NCBI GenBank assembly: GCA_016845175.1
Contig: JAERTD010000077.1
Span: 95,232 to 159,231, forward strand
Reading direction: 5' to 3'
Length of the DNA stretch: 64,000 nucleotides
Source of the DNA: Bacteroidota bacterium
GTDB taxonomy: Bacteria; Bacteroidota; Bacteroidia; Bacteroidales; F082
Part shown: positions 1 to 8,087 of the stretch, in pieces
How positions within the stretch are numbered: position 1 is the first letter of the stretch
Layout: each line of letters starts with the position of its first letter
The notes under the pieces: model-generated
The model's database searches: none
The model's input: the letters and a program-made list of their open reading frames with translations, nothing else
Told to the model about the DNA's origin: nothing
Position numbers and translations under genes: made by a program

Positions 1-352
1 CAGTCATTTTGATGGTCATATCTTCAAACAGACAATCTCCAAAGGGACATTTGTCTTTGTTCATCGGGCATTTTGAATTAATAATTTTGCCTTCTATGGC
101 CTCGTAAATCTCAAGCAGACTAATTTCTGCCGGTTCATGTGTTAGGTAAAAACCTCCTGCAGGCCCCCTGTGCGAACCCAGAAAACCATCCTTGACTAGT
201 TTCTGTAAAATCTTGGCAACATGATATTTAGAGCTCCCCGTTTTTTCGGATATATAGTTCACATTTACCTGCTTTGAGTCATTCCTGGCAATGATAACCA
301 TAGAGTGCAGGGCGATGGTAACTGCTTCTGTTATATTGAGTAATTTGGCCAT
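1..352 (-). CDS. Rrf2-family transcriptional regulator, C-terminus beyond the window
   Basis: The first 117 codons of a small winged-helix regulator are present; the 3' end lies outside the window. The N-terminal part reads as an Rrf2 helix-turn-helix: MAKLLNITEAVTIALHSM at the start, then the wing motif HRGPAGGFYL near residues 61-70. Three cysteines follow at about 95, 102 and 107 (CPMNKDKCPFGDC), the spacing region where IscR/NsrR-type members bind an iron-sulfur cluster. A cluster-sensing role is therefore plausible, but the exact ligand set is inference. The gene is divergent from a heavy-metal exporter at 587, and the 234-bp space between them holds inverted repeats that could be its operators. 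ATG at 352 is the only sensible start. Confidence 0.88.
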   Translation of the reverse strand, partial: MAKLLNITEAVTIALHSMVIIARNDSKQVNVNYISEKTGSSKYHVAKILQKLVKDGFLGSHRGPAGGFYLTHEPAEISLLEIYEAIEGKIINSKCPMNKDKCPFGDCLFEDMTIKMT

Positions 353-393
353 TGATGCTTAAATAAGTAATTCATTACCAAAATTACCAATTC

Positions 394-401
394 CAAACAT
401 A
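394..401 (-). promoter_or_regulatory. Candidate -7 promoter element for the Rrf2 gene
   Basis: On the minus strand this reads TATGTTTG, matching the Bacteroidota -7 consensus TAnnTTTG, about 42 nt before the start codon. A TTG at 423-425 is a possible -33 element with about 21 nt spacing. A second match (TAATTTTG) lies at 379-386, so the exact start is open. The stretch 374-390 contains the direct repeat ATTACCAA twice, 9 bp apart. Confidence 0.45.
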
Positions 402-469
402 AGTCAAAATAAAACTGATTTCCAAGGCTTATTTAGAAGGAATTCAATTAGTCAACAACAGTAGCATAC

Positions 470-482
470 TTTAGTTACTAAA
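470..482. promoter_or_regulatory. Perfect 13-bp palindrome, candidate operator
   Basis: TTTAGT-T-ACTAAA is a perfect inverted repeat in the Rrf2/exporter intergenic space. A related inverted repeat, ACTAA-ATAC-TTAGT, lies at 549-562 and overlaps the exporter's -7 element. Two copies of the same half-site in one divergent promoter suggest a regulator site, most simply for the neighbouring Rrf2 protein. This is inference from position. Confidence 0.45.
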
Positions 483-558
483 CTATCGTCCCCTAAAAAA
501 ACTTAGATAAATGTTTATAATAATTTCAACTTCTTAAAAGCCATCCTTACTAAATACT

Positions 559-566
559 TAGTTTTG
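559..566 (+). promoter_or_regulatory. -7 promoter element of the exporter gene
   Basis: TAGTTTTG matches TAnnTTTG exactly and sits 20 nt before the ATG at 587. It is overlapped by the inverted repeat at 549-562, so a protein bound there would block the promoter. Confidence 0.6.
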
Positions 567-586
567 GAGCAAAATCTATCATACCC

Positions 587-1669
587 ATGTTGGAAGCATT
601 TTCCGTACTTAAACAAAGCCTGACCATCACACTTTTTGTATTATCGATGATGTTGATTATCGAATACCTTAATGTATTTACAAGGGGTGTATGGAGCAAA
701 GGTTTGAAAGCCAGCCCATGGAAGCAGGTAATATTTGCTGCGCTTTTGGGTGTCATCCCCGGATGTTTGGGTGCCTATACAGCTGTATCTTTGTATGTTC
801 ATAACCTTTTCAGTACCGGGGCTTTGGTTGCAGCCATGATTGCCACTTCAGGTGATGAAGCCTTTCTTATGTTTTCAGTGATCCCTGACACCGCGCTGAT
901 CATACATTTAATACTTTTCGTTGTAGCCATAATTGCAGGTTTGTTGGTCAACCGATTTTGGAAAAAGAAACTGTTTAAGCAAAAGGAAATGGATTTTCAC
1001 ATCCATAGTGATGAGCCTGATTGTATTTGCTGGGATCCAAAAGTATTGATGGGTCAGATAAAGAATATGAGTTTCATCCGACTGTCACTCACAGGCATCC
1101 TTATTTTCATCATGGGTGCGGTATTGGTGGCCATGGGTCAGCATGAGCACGCCATCGATTTGACACCAGGTTTATCAACAGAAGGAGGGCATCACCACCA
1201 TATGCATCCTTCATGGATAAATATGACATTTTTAATTGTGACTGGAATATCCATGTTTGTGGTACTCACGGTAAATGACCATTTCCTTAAAGAACATCTC
1301 TGGAAACATATCATCAAAAAGCATTTTGTAAGGGTGTTGTTATGGACCTTCTTCACTTTATTGATCATACATCTGCTGGGTCATTATTTTCATTTGGATG
1401 AACTTATAAGTGGGAATTTATATTGGGTGCTCCTCATCGCTGTTCTGGTAGGTATTATACCTGAATCCGGACCACATTTTGTGTTTGTGCTCTTGTTTGC
1501 CTCTGGATCATTGCCATTGAGCATCTTATTGGCAAGTTCGATCGTACAGGATGGTCATGGCAGCCTTCCCCTGCTGGCTGAATCCAGACGTAGTTTCATA
1601 TTTGTAAAAGGAGTGAATATTCTCATTGGTCTGCTTGTTGGGTTTATTGGCTTATCACTTGGTTTTTAG
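587..1669 (+). CDS. Putative ten-helix heavy-metal exporter (ArsP_2 / 'putative manganese transporter' family)
   Basis: A 360-residue integral membrane protein with about ten hydrophobic segments. It resembles the ArsP_2 family (PF11449). Two related loops, GVIPGCLGAY near residue 55 and GIIPESGPHF near residue 292, each followed by a Gly/Ser-Asp segment (SGDEAFLM; QDGHGSLPLL), indicate an internal inverted duplication typical of secondary transporters. Between the halves lies a soluble, His-rich stretch: HIHSDEPDCICW near 139, and HEHA and GGHHHHMH near 185-205. This is a plausible metal-binding loop. The family is named from prediction; the true substrate (Mn, As or another metal) is not shown by sequence. 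The divergent Rrf2 gene is its likely regulator. No yybP-ykoY manganese riboswitch is evident upstream. Confidence 0.8.
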   Translation: MLEAFSVLKQSLTITLFVLSMMLIIEYLNVFTRGVWSKGLKASPWKQVIFAALLGVIPGCLGAYTAVSLYVHNLFSTGALVAAMIATSGDEAFLMFSVIPDTALIIHLILFVVAIIAGLLVNRFWKKKLFKQKEMDFHIHSDEPDCICWDPKVLMGQIKNMSFIRLSLTGILIFIMGAVLVAMGQHEHAIDLTPGLSTEGGHHHHMHPSWINMTFLIVTGISMFVVLTVNDHFLKEHLWKHIIKKHFVRVLLWTFFTLLIIHLLGHYFHLDELISGNLYWVLLIAVLVGIIPESGPHFVFVLLFASGSLPLSILLASSIVQDGHGSLPLLAESRRSFIFVKGVNILIGLLVGFIGLSLGF

Positions 1670-1830
1670 ATATTTACATTTATTTATTGAGGTTTTTCTC
1701 AGGATCATCGACAGATTTATTCTGGGGTTGGATTGTGTGAAGTAACACCATTTTTCCCAACTAAAAATAGTCATGTATCTCCATTATTCTCATAATCTAA
1801 AAAAATCATTCCAACAAGATTAGAATTCAC

Positions 1831-1838
1831 TAGTTTTG
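1831..1838 (+). promoter_or_regulatory. -7 promoter element of the PAPS/APS reductase gene
   Basis: TAGTTTTG matches TAnnTTTG. Its last base is the G of an upstream in-frame GTG at 1838. A transcript starting a few bases later would lack that GTG, which favours the ATG at 1859 as the translation start. Confidence 0.6.
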
Positions 1839-1858
1839 TGCATCCAAATGTATACTTT

Positions 1859-2566
1859 ATGATTCAGGAAACTCAAATTAGAGCATGGAACAAGGACTTT
1901 GAAAAGGCCTCAGCATCAGAAGTTTTAGACTTTTTTCTTGCTCATTTTAATGAAAAGATAGCTTTGTCTTCCAGCCTTGGTCTGGAGGATCAGGTGCTCA
2001 CCCAAATGGTTTGTGAAATTGATCCGGAAACCTCCATATTTACCTTGGATACCGGCCGCTTATTTCCTGAAACCTATGATTTGATTGATCGAAGCAGTAA
2101 AAAATACAAAACTGAAATAAAAATCTATTTTCCAGAGGCTACGGAAGTTGAAAAACTAGTTTCAGAAGGAGGAATCAACCTTTTTTATGACAGCATTGAG
2201 AACCGAAAGCAGTGCTGTTATATCAGGAAGTTGAAACCGCTTTCAAAGGCCTTAAGCGGACTGGATGCCTGGATTACCGGTCTCAGAAGAGAGCAGTCGG
2301 TTACAAGAACTGATATGCAGGTGGTGGAATGGGATGCTGTCAACCAATTAATAAAAATTAACCCCTTGATCGACTGGACAGAATCAGATGTATTATCTTA
2401 TATTGACCAACATAATGTCCCAGTGAATCCGCTGCACAACAAAGGCTTTGCAAGTATAGGTTGTCAGCCTTGTACTAGAGCCATAGAGCCAGGTGAGGAT
2501 GTTAGGGCAGGACGTTGGTGGTGGGAAAACCCAGAAACCAAGGAGTGCGGTTTGCATAAACGCTAG
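1859..2566 (+). CDS. cysH: Phosphoadenylyl-/adenylyl-sulfate reductase
   Basis: Reduces activated sulfate (PAPS or APS) to sulfite in assimilatory sulfate reduction, in the cytoplasm. The N-terminal half carries the ATP-pyrophosphatase-like fold with SSSLGLEDQVL and LDTGRLFPETY. The cysteine pairs CC (RKQCCYIRK) and CxxC (GCQPC) are the [4Fe-4S] ligands of the bacterial APS-reductase type, and the C-terminal ECGLH carries the catalytic cysteine. Iron-sulfur members usually prefer APS, so APS is the more likely substrate. The start at 1859 is preferred over the GTG at 1838 because the -7 element overlaps the latter. No sulfate adenylyltransferase genes are adjacent. Confidence 0.9.
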   Translation: MIQETQIRAWNKDFEKASASEVLDFFLAHFNEKIALSSSLGLEDQVLTQMVCEIDPETSIFTLDTGRLFPETYDLIDRSSKKYKTEIKIYFPEATEVEKLVSEGGINLFYDSIENRKQCCYIRKLKPLSKALSGLDAWITGLRREQSVTRTDMQVVEWDAVNQLIKINPLIDWTESDVLSYIDQHNVPVNPLHNKGFASIGCQPCTRAIEPGEDVRAGRWWWENPETKECGLHKR

Positions 2567-2626
2567 TAGCTGGCGTGGATGAAATAATCTTCTTTACAAA
2601 TAATTAATTCTGCAAACACCTCAAGT

Positions 2627-3919
2627 GTGCACCGAAAAATACTAGACCTGGCCGTACCCAATATTGTAACCAATATTACTGTGCCTCTGTTGGGTCTGGT
2701 AGATCTCGCTATGATGGGTCACCTGAACAACCCCATTTATATAGGTGCCATTGCCCTGGGTGGAGCCATTTTTAGTGTGATCTATATGGGATTTGGTTTC
2801 TTACGAATGGGAACCAGCGGGTTTACTGCTCAAGCCTTTGGTGCAAAGGACACCAAAGAAATCCAGTATATCCTGGTGCGATCCACCTTTGTAGCCTTTG
2901 CCCTGGCACTCCTGCTACTGATACTACAATATCCTATCCAATGGCTGGCCTTCCTATTACTGGACGGCAGTACTGAGGTAAAGGAACTGGCGAAGGAATA
3001 CTTTTATATCAGAATTCTGGCAGCACCGGCAACTTTGGGACTTTATGCGCTGTATGGCTGGTATCTTGGCTTGCAAAACGCCAAGATCCCCATGGTCATT
3101 GCCATCAGCATCAATTTGATCAATATTGGGATGAACTTTGTATTTATAAAGGTATTCGGCATGAAATCGGATGGTGTAGCCTGGGCCAGTGTGTTGGCAC
3201 AATACTCAGGTTTAATCCTGGCCGCACTATTCCTGTTCAGCCGCTACAAAAACTATGTGCGCATCATATCATTCAATAAAGCCTTGCAGTGGCAAGCATT
3301 GAAAAGGTTCTTCATAGTAAATTCAGATATCTTTATCAGGACCCTCCTACTCATACTCACCCTCACCTTTTTCACCAGCCAGTCTGCAAAAATCAGTGAC
3401 GAAATTCTTGCCATCAATACACTTTTATTCCAGTTTTTCTTCATCTTCTCTTATTTCCTCGATGGCTTTGCCTTTGCCGGGGAAGCTTTGGTTGGAAAAT
3501 TCAAAGGTGCGGCTGATAACCTTCAGTTAAAGCTTGGTATTCAGAAATTATTTCAATGGAACTGGGGAATGTCTATCATAGCTGTATTTCTTTTCTATCT
3601 GTTTACCCAACCTATTCTAAACCTACTGACCAGTGATGCCAAGATCATTCAAACAGCACTGGAATACAGGTATTGGGTCATCTTACTCCCACTGACCAGT
3701 GGAGCTGCCTTTATATGGGATGGTATATATATAGGAGTAACGGCTTCCAAAGCCATGCGAAATACGATGATAGTTTCTTCCTTATTGATTTTCCTGCCGG
3801 CCTACTATCTGAGCCTGCCCTATATGGGAAATCATAGCCTCTGGTTCGCGCTGAATGTATTTATGTTAAGCAGAAGTTTGCTCATGTGGATTATGGCTCC
3901 TTCTGCTGTTTTCAAATAG
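2627..3919 (+). CDS. MATE-family efflux transporter (DinF-like)
   Basis: A 430-residue protein with about twelve membrane segments. The N-terminal stretch (ILDLAVPNIVTNITVPLLGLVD, positions about 5-26, then AMMGHL) is the MATE signature, and a second related half begins near residue 225. MATE proteins export drugs or toxic metabolites using a proton or sodium gradient; the substrate is not deducible. The start appears to be a GTG, because there is no ATG near the N-terminus and the MATE homology begins within the first residues. It lies 60 bp after the reductase gene on the same strand and may be co-transcribed. Confidence 0.88.
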   Translation: MHRKILDLAVPNIVTNITVPLLGLVDLAMMGHLNNPIYIGAIALGGAIFSVIYMGFGFLRMGTSGFTAQAFGAKDTKEIQYILVRSTFVAFALALLLLILQYPIQWLAFLLLDGSTEVKELAKEYFYIRILAAPATLGLYALYGWYLGLQNAKIPMVIAISINLINIGMNFVFIKVFGMKSDGVAWASVLAQYSGLILAALFLFSRYKNYVRIISFNKALQWQALKRFFIVNSDIFIRTLLLILTLTFFTSQSAKISDEILAINTLLFQFFFIFSYFLDGFAFAGEALVGKFKGAADNLQLKLGIQKLFQWNWGMSIIAVFLFYLFTQPILNLLTSDAKIIQTALEYRYWVILLPLTSGAAFIWDGIYIGVTASKAMRNTMIVSSLLIFLPAYYLSLPYMGNHSLWFALNVFMLSRSLLMWIMAPSAVFK

Positions 3920-4053
3920 GAAAGCTGCTCTATTTCTGTTATTTCTGGCAAATCTCTCAGGTACACATATTTTTTTTATTCATTTTTTTCGAACTATATC
4001 TATCTGTTAACCTGATACTTAATCAAGTTTCTGAGAAGTTATTTCATTTTTTA

Positions 4054-4078
4054 TAGTACTATGTCTTGCATAGTACTA
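4054..4078. promoter_or_regulatory. Perfect 10-5-10 inverted repeat, candidate PadR operator
   Basis: TAGTACTATG, a 5-base spacer TCTTG, then CATAGTACTA: two perfect 10-bp arms. Each arm also contains the self-complementary TAGTACTA. The site ends 22 bp before the PadR start codon and just upstream of the -7 element, where PadR proteins commonly bind to repress their own operon. Confidence 0.7.
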
Positions 4079-4088
4079 GGTTTTGTAT

Positions 4089-4096
4089 TAGTTTTG
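4089..4096 (+). promoter_or_regulatory. -7 promoter element directly before the PadR gene
   Basis: TAGTTTTG matches TAnnTTTG. Only four bases separate it from the ATG at 4101, so the transcript would begin at or next to the start codon (a leaderless or nearly leaderless message). Confidence 0.55.
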
Positions 4097-4100
4097 CTGC

Positions 4101-4424
4101 ATGAAGTTAGAAAAATCAAATGCTCAAATGAGGAAAGGTGTGCTGGAGCTTTGCATACTTTCCATAATCTCCGATAAGGAGGTGTACACCTCGGACATAT
4201 TGTCCGCCATGAAAAAAGCTGAATTATTAGTGGTGGAAGGAACCATATACCCTTTACTGACAAGGCTTAAAAATGAGGGTATCCTCACCTATCGCTGGGA
4301 AGAATCCAGTTCGGGACCACCGCGAAAATACTTTAGCCTTACGGATTCAGGCAAAGAAACATTGATACAGCTAAAGGAAAGCTGGAAATCTTTAACCAAA
4401 TCAGTACAACAAATTATAAAATAA
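4101..4424 (+). CDS. PadR-family transcriptional regulator
   Basis: A 107-residue winged-helix repressor of the PadR family. The characteristic run MRKGVLELCILSII (residues 10-23) is followed by the recognition part VVEGTIYPLLTRLKNEG, then the wing SSGPPRKYFSLTDSG. The C-terminal helix is the short form. It is followed after 6 bp by a PspC gene, an arrangement often seen in Bacteroidota and taken to be an envelope-stress operon under its own repressor. The perfect inverted repeat at 4054-4078 is the likely autoregulatory site. Confidence 0.92.
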   Translation: MKLEKSNAQMRKGVLELCILSIISDKEVYTSDILSAMKKAELLVVEGTIYPLLTRLKNEGILTYRWEESSSGPPRKYFSLTDSGKETLIQLKESWKSLTKSVQQIIK

Positions 4425-4430
4425 AGAACA

Positions 4431-5063
4431 ATGAAAAAGACCATTGATTTAAATATATCGGGTATTGCTTTTCACCTGGATGAAGATGCCTATGCCAAGC
4501 TAAAAAAGTATCTGGATGAGATTAATAAACACTTCTCAAATAAAAAAGGTCATGCAGATATAATAAATGATATAGAAAACAGAATTGCAGAGCTATTCCA
4601 GCAAAAACTCAGCGCAAAAAAGCAAGTGATCAGTATTGAAGATGTAGAAGAGGTAATTGGAATCATGGGCCACCCTTCAGACTTTGATCATGATTCAGAA
4701 GAGGAGTATCAGGCTCCCAAAACTCGTTCCAACAAACAAAGACGCTTGTATCGTAATCCTGATGATCGTTTATTAGGTGGCGTTTGCTCTGGACTGGGAG
4801 GCTATTTCAATATCGATACAGTTTGGGTTCGTCTGGCCTTTTTCATTGCCATTTGGCTGGGTGGTGTATCAGTATTGGTATATCTGATCCTGTGGATTAT
4901 TATACCTCCAGCAAGAACAGTGGCCGAGAAACTTGAAATGCAAGGGGACCCTGTTACCATAGCCAATATTGAGAAGTCAATTCGTGAAGAAGTCAATGAA
5001 ATCAAAGACAAATTGGAAGATCTGACGGAACAGGCCAAGCAAACGTTCAGAAAGAAGACTTAG
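4431..5063 (+). CDS. PspC-domain membrane protein
   Basis: A 210-residue protein. The N-terminal 95 residues are soluble (MKKTIDLNISGIAFHLDEDAY and the following region) and belong to the type found before PspC domains in Bacteroidota. The PspC domain (about 104-160) shows RRLYRNPDDRLLGGVCSGLG, then a membrane span (VRLAFFIAIWLGGVSVLVYLI). The tail is a charged helix, probably coiled coil (NEIKDKLEDLTEQAKQ). PspC proteins act in phage-shock-type envelope stress; what this one senses is unknown. It forms an operon with the PadR gene. Confidence 0.88.
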   Translation: MKKTIDLNISGIAFHLDEDAYAKLKKYLDEINKHFSNKKGHADIINDIENRIAELFQQKLSAKKQVISIEDVEEVIGIMGHPSDFDHDSEEEYQAPKTRSNKQRRLYRNPDDRLLGGVCSGLGGYFNIDTVWVRLAFFIAIWLGGVSVLVYLILWIIIPPARTVAEKLEMQGDPVTIANIEKSIREEVNEIKDKLEDLTEQAKQTFRKKT

Positions 5064-5153
5064 CCCAATGGCATCAGTTTGTAAGGTTCAGGATTGATGC
5101 ATACTCATACTAAATGCTTTGAATCAACGTTGGATTAAAGAGCCATCATCCCT

Positions 5154-5393
5154 ATGAAAACCAGAATATTTACTTTTTTTATCGGTATACTGATCATAGT
5201 CGTCACAGGGTGTATATATTCCTGTATGGAGGATAAAAACACACACAAACAATCTGATACGCATCAGCAAATAAACAAAGGAAGTATTCCACCTGTTTCC
5301 AATACGAAGGCAAAAAAACCTTCAATAAACTCAAATTCTAAGGGCGACTATTCGGGCGATATTATCAATATGGCTTCCACAAGATGGATTTAA
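5154..5393 (+). CDS. Small predicted lipoprotein of unknown function
   Basis: 79 residues with a hydrophobic signal (FTFFIGILIIVVTG) ending in the lipobox VTGC. The mature part is short, polar and rich in Lys, Ser and Asn. No domain is recognised. Expression is plausible but not proven; the signal peptide is the main support. Confidence 0.5.
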   Translation: MKTRIFTFFIGILIIVVTGCIYSCMEDKNTHKQSDTHQQINKGSIPPVSNTKAKKPSINSNSKGDYSGDIINMASTRWI

Positions 5394-5474
5394 TTAGTAT
5401 TTCTTTTTCTCAATATTTTAACAACAGGCTACCTTCCAACTCCAAACAACTTTTCTATTTAGACTCATTTTAAC

Positions 5475-5482
5475 TACCTTTG
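5475..5482 (+). promoter_or_regulatory. -7 promoter element of the E1 gene
   Basis: TACCTTTG matches TAnnTTTG and lies 22 nt before the ATG at 5505. Confidence 0.6.
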
Positions 5483-5504
5483 CACACCTTAGATTTAAAG
5501 TGTA

Positions 5505-7943
5505 ATGTCGAAGAAAAGAAGCCCCAAAACATCTGAAAATATTCTTAAAAAACTAAATCTCAGCAAATCTGACATCCTTGATGATTTCAGGATTGCCCAT
5601 GAAAGCCGACAAGCCAGTCTTCTGGGTCGGCGTGAGGTACTCACCGGAAAAGCCAAATTCGGCATTTTTGGAGATGGAAAGGAAGTCCCACAATTGGCCA
5701 TGGCAAGGGTTTTTCAAAATGGGGATTGGCGTTCGGGCTATTATCGCGACCAAACCTTTATGCTGGCTGCTGGAATGATGCAGCTGGAAGAAGTTTTTGC
5801 TCAATTGTATGGGGATACCAATCCAGCGGCAAACCCTGCCAATGGTGGCCGACTCATGAACAATCATTTTGCTACTCGTAGTTTGGATGACAGTGGTCAG
5901 TGGAAAAATCTGATGAAGCAAAAAAACTCTTCAGCTGACTCCTCACCCACTGCCAGTCAGATGCCCAGGTTATTGGGCTTAGCACAAGCTTCTAAGCTGT
6001 ATAAGTCTTTAGAAGGGCCCTCTGATTTTAAGCAGTTTAGTAGTAAAGGCAAGGAAGTGGCATTTGGTACTATCGGTGATGCCTCCACTTCGGAAGGCCA
6101 TTTTTTTGAAACCATGAATGCAGCCGGTGTCATACAAGTTCCATTGGCGATGTCGGTATGGGATGATGGCTGGGGCATCTCGGTTCCCAACAAGCATCAA
6201 ACTACCAAGGGTAGTATTTCTGAAATCATGAGCGGTTTTGAAAAGAAAGCCAACACCAATGGATTCTATATCTTCAAGGACCACTGTTTTGATTACTCTT
6301 CCCTCATAGAAACCTACAGAAAAGGTATCGATCTTTGTAGAAATGAACAGGTTCCAGTATTGTTTCATATAATGGGATGCACTCAGCCCCAGGGACATTC
6401 CACCTCAGGTTCTCATGAACGATATAAATCGAAGGAGCAGCTTGAAAATGAACGCAACAACGATTGTTTACTCAGGATGCGAGAATGGATTCTTCAGGAA
6501 GCCATTGCCACTGAAGATGAATTAAATACCATCGAAAAAGAGGCCGTTAAGAGGGCCCGAGATGCCAGAAAAAATGCCTGGGCAGATTTTCAGAAACCAT
6601 TAGTCCGCAAGAAAGATGAATTCTTAAAACTTGTGGATATTACTACCTGTAGTTGTGCGCAAACAGAAGCCATCGATTCCATTAAAAAGGAATTAGGTCC
6701 CATAGGCGAACCCATTTATAAGGACATCATTTCATCCGGCAAGAAAATCCTAAGGCTAATCTGTGACAGCTGCAGCAACCCGGAAAACTCATTAAAAACC
6801 AATGTGAGTCGGTGGCTTGAGAAAGAAATGGCTGAGGCCCATACACGCTACAGTTCGCATTTATACAGCGAGTCAGAAAAAGCAGCTGAAAAAATTCAAA
6901 CGGTAGCACCCATTTACAACGACGACAGTAAAATGGTTACCGGAAGAGAGATTTTAAGGGATAATTTCGATCATATTTTTGGCCACAATCCCTGGGTAGT
7001 AGCCTTTGGTGAAGATGTAGGTCAAATAGGCGGTGTAAACCAAACCTATGAAGGTCTACAGGAAAAATATGGTAAGGAAAGGATATTCGACACAGGCATA
7101 CGGGAAGCTACCATCATAGGACAGGGAATAGGATTAGCCATGCGCGGCTGGAGACCCATTGCTGAAATCCAGTATTTCGACTACTTACTCTATGGACTAC
7201 AACTTCTTAGTGATGATTTGGCCACCTTACACTACAGAACCCGGGGCGGTCAGAAGGCACCCATGATTATTAGTACCCGGGGACACCGACTCGAAGGCAT
7301 CTGGCATTCAGGTTCCCCTTTAAGTATGGTGATAAATTCCATCCGGGGTGTACATGTGGCTGTTCCGAGAGATATGACCACAGCAGCTGGTTTTTATAAT
7401 ACCTATCTCGAATCGGATCAACCGGTACTCATCATTGAACCACTTAATGCCTACCGTTTACGAGAAAAGTATCCGGATAACTTAGGTGAATTAAAATCTC
7501 CTGTGGGGGTCCCTCAGGTTTTACATGAAGGAACAGATGTTACCCTGGTTACCTATGGATCTTGTGTTCGAATTGCAGAAGATGCCGTACAACAATTGAA
7601 AGCCTTTAATATCAGTGTGGAACTTATCGATGTACAAACACTCATTCCATTCGACACTCATCATATCATTTCAGAATCACTGAAGAAGACCAATAAGATA
7701 ATCTTCTTTGATGAAGATGTTCCTGGTGGGGCTACTGCCTATATGATGCAGAAAGTTATGGAGGTACAACAGGGTTACTTCCAATTGGACATGGAGCCTA
7801 AAACCCTAACAGCCAAAGCCCACAGGGCTGCATATAGCTCAGATGGTGATTATTTTTCCAACCCCAATGCTGAGGATGTATTTGATTCGGTATATAATTT
7901 GATGCATGATTACAACCCATCGTTGTATCCTAAGATATTTTAG
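5505..7943 (+). CDS. 2-oxoacid dehydrogenase E1 component, fused alpha and beta subunits
   Basis: An 812-residue thiamine-diphosphate enzyme. It would decarboxylate a 2-oxoacid (pyruvate or branched-chain oxoacids) and pass the acyl group to a lipoyl E2. The alpha part (about 1-400) has YRDQTFMLAAGM and the TPP-binding region GDASTSEGHFFETMN, then DDGWGISVPN. The beta part (about 470-812) begins VTGREILRDNFDHIF and holds GEDVGQIGGVNQ, IREATIIGQGIGLA and a transketolase C-terminal domain with IDVQTLIPFD. Alpha and beta are separate chains in many bacteria; the fusion is common in Bacteroidota. E2 and E3 genes are not next to it, so the true oxoacid cannot be told. Confidence 0.88.
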   Translation: MSKKRSPKTSENILKKLNLSKSDILDDFRIAHESRQASLLGRREVLTGKAKFGIFGDGKEVPQLAMARVFQNGDWRSGYYRDQTFMLAAGMMQLEEVFAQLYGDTNPAANPANGGRLMNNHFATRSLDDSGQWKNLMKQKNSSADSSPTASQMPRLLGLAQASKLYKSLEGPSDFKQFSSKGKEVAFGTIGDASTSEGHFFETMNAAGVIQVPLAMSVWDDGWGISVPNKHQTTKGSISEIMSGFEKKANTNGFYIFKDHCFDYSSLIETYRKGIDLCRNEQVPVLFHIMGCTQPQGHSTSGSHERYKSKEQLENERNNDCLLRMREWILQEAIATEDELNTIEKEAVKRARDARKNAWADFQKPLVRKKDEFLKLVDITTCSCAQTEAIDSIKKELGPIGEPIYKDIISSGKKILRLICDSCSNPENSLKTNVSRWLEKEMAEAHTRYSSHLYSESEKAAEKIQTVAPIYNDDSKMVTGREILRDNFDHIFGHNPWVVAFGEDVGQIGGVNQTYEGLQEKYGKERIFDTGIREATIIGQGIGLAMRGWRPIAEIQYFDYLLYGLQLLSDDLATLHYRTRGGQKAPMIISTRGHRLEGIWHSGSPLSMVINSIRGVHVAVPRDMTTAAGFYNTYLESDQPVLIIEPLNAYRLREKYPDNLGELKSPVGVPQVLHEGTDVTLVTYGSCVRIAEDAVQQLKAFNISVELIDVQTLIPFDTHHIISESLKKTNKIIFFDEDVPGGATAYMMQKVMEVQQGYFQLDMEPKTLTAKAHRAAYSSDGDYFSNPNAEDVFDSVYNLMHDYNPSLYPKIF

Positions 7944-8087
7944 TCGGACCACTGCCATTCCCTTATGAATTAACATTTCTTACATCTTCACGGCCTGGTG
8001 TTAATGAAACTTTAACCTTTCGGTTGATCATTTTCATGGTTTTGGCATACAATTTGAATTTTTCATGATGAACCAATATGCTACATC

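Noticed and set aside
1838..1858. GTG start for the PAPS/APS reductase gene
   Set aside because: The GTG overlaps the -7 element TAGTTTTG; the ATG at 1859 lies downstream of the expected transcription start and begins the family's normal N-terminus.
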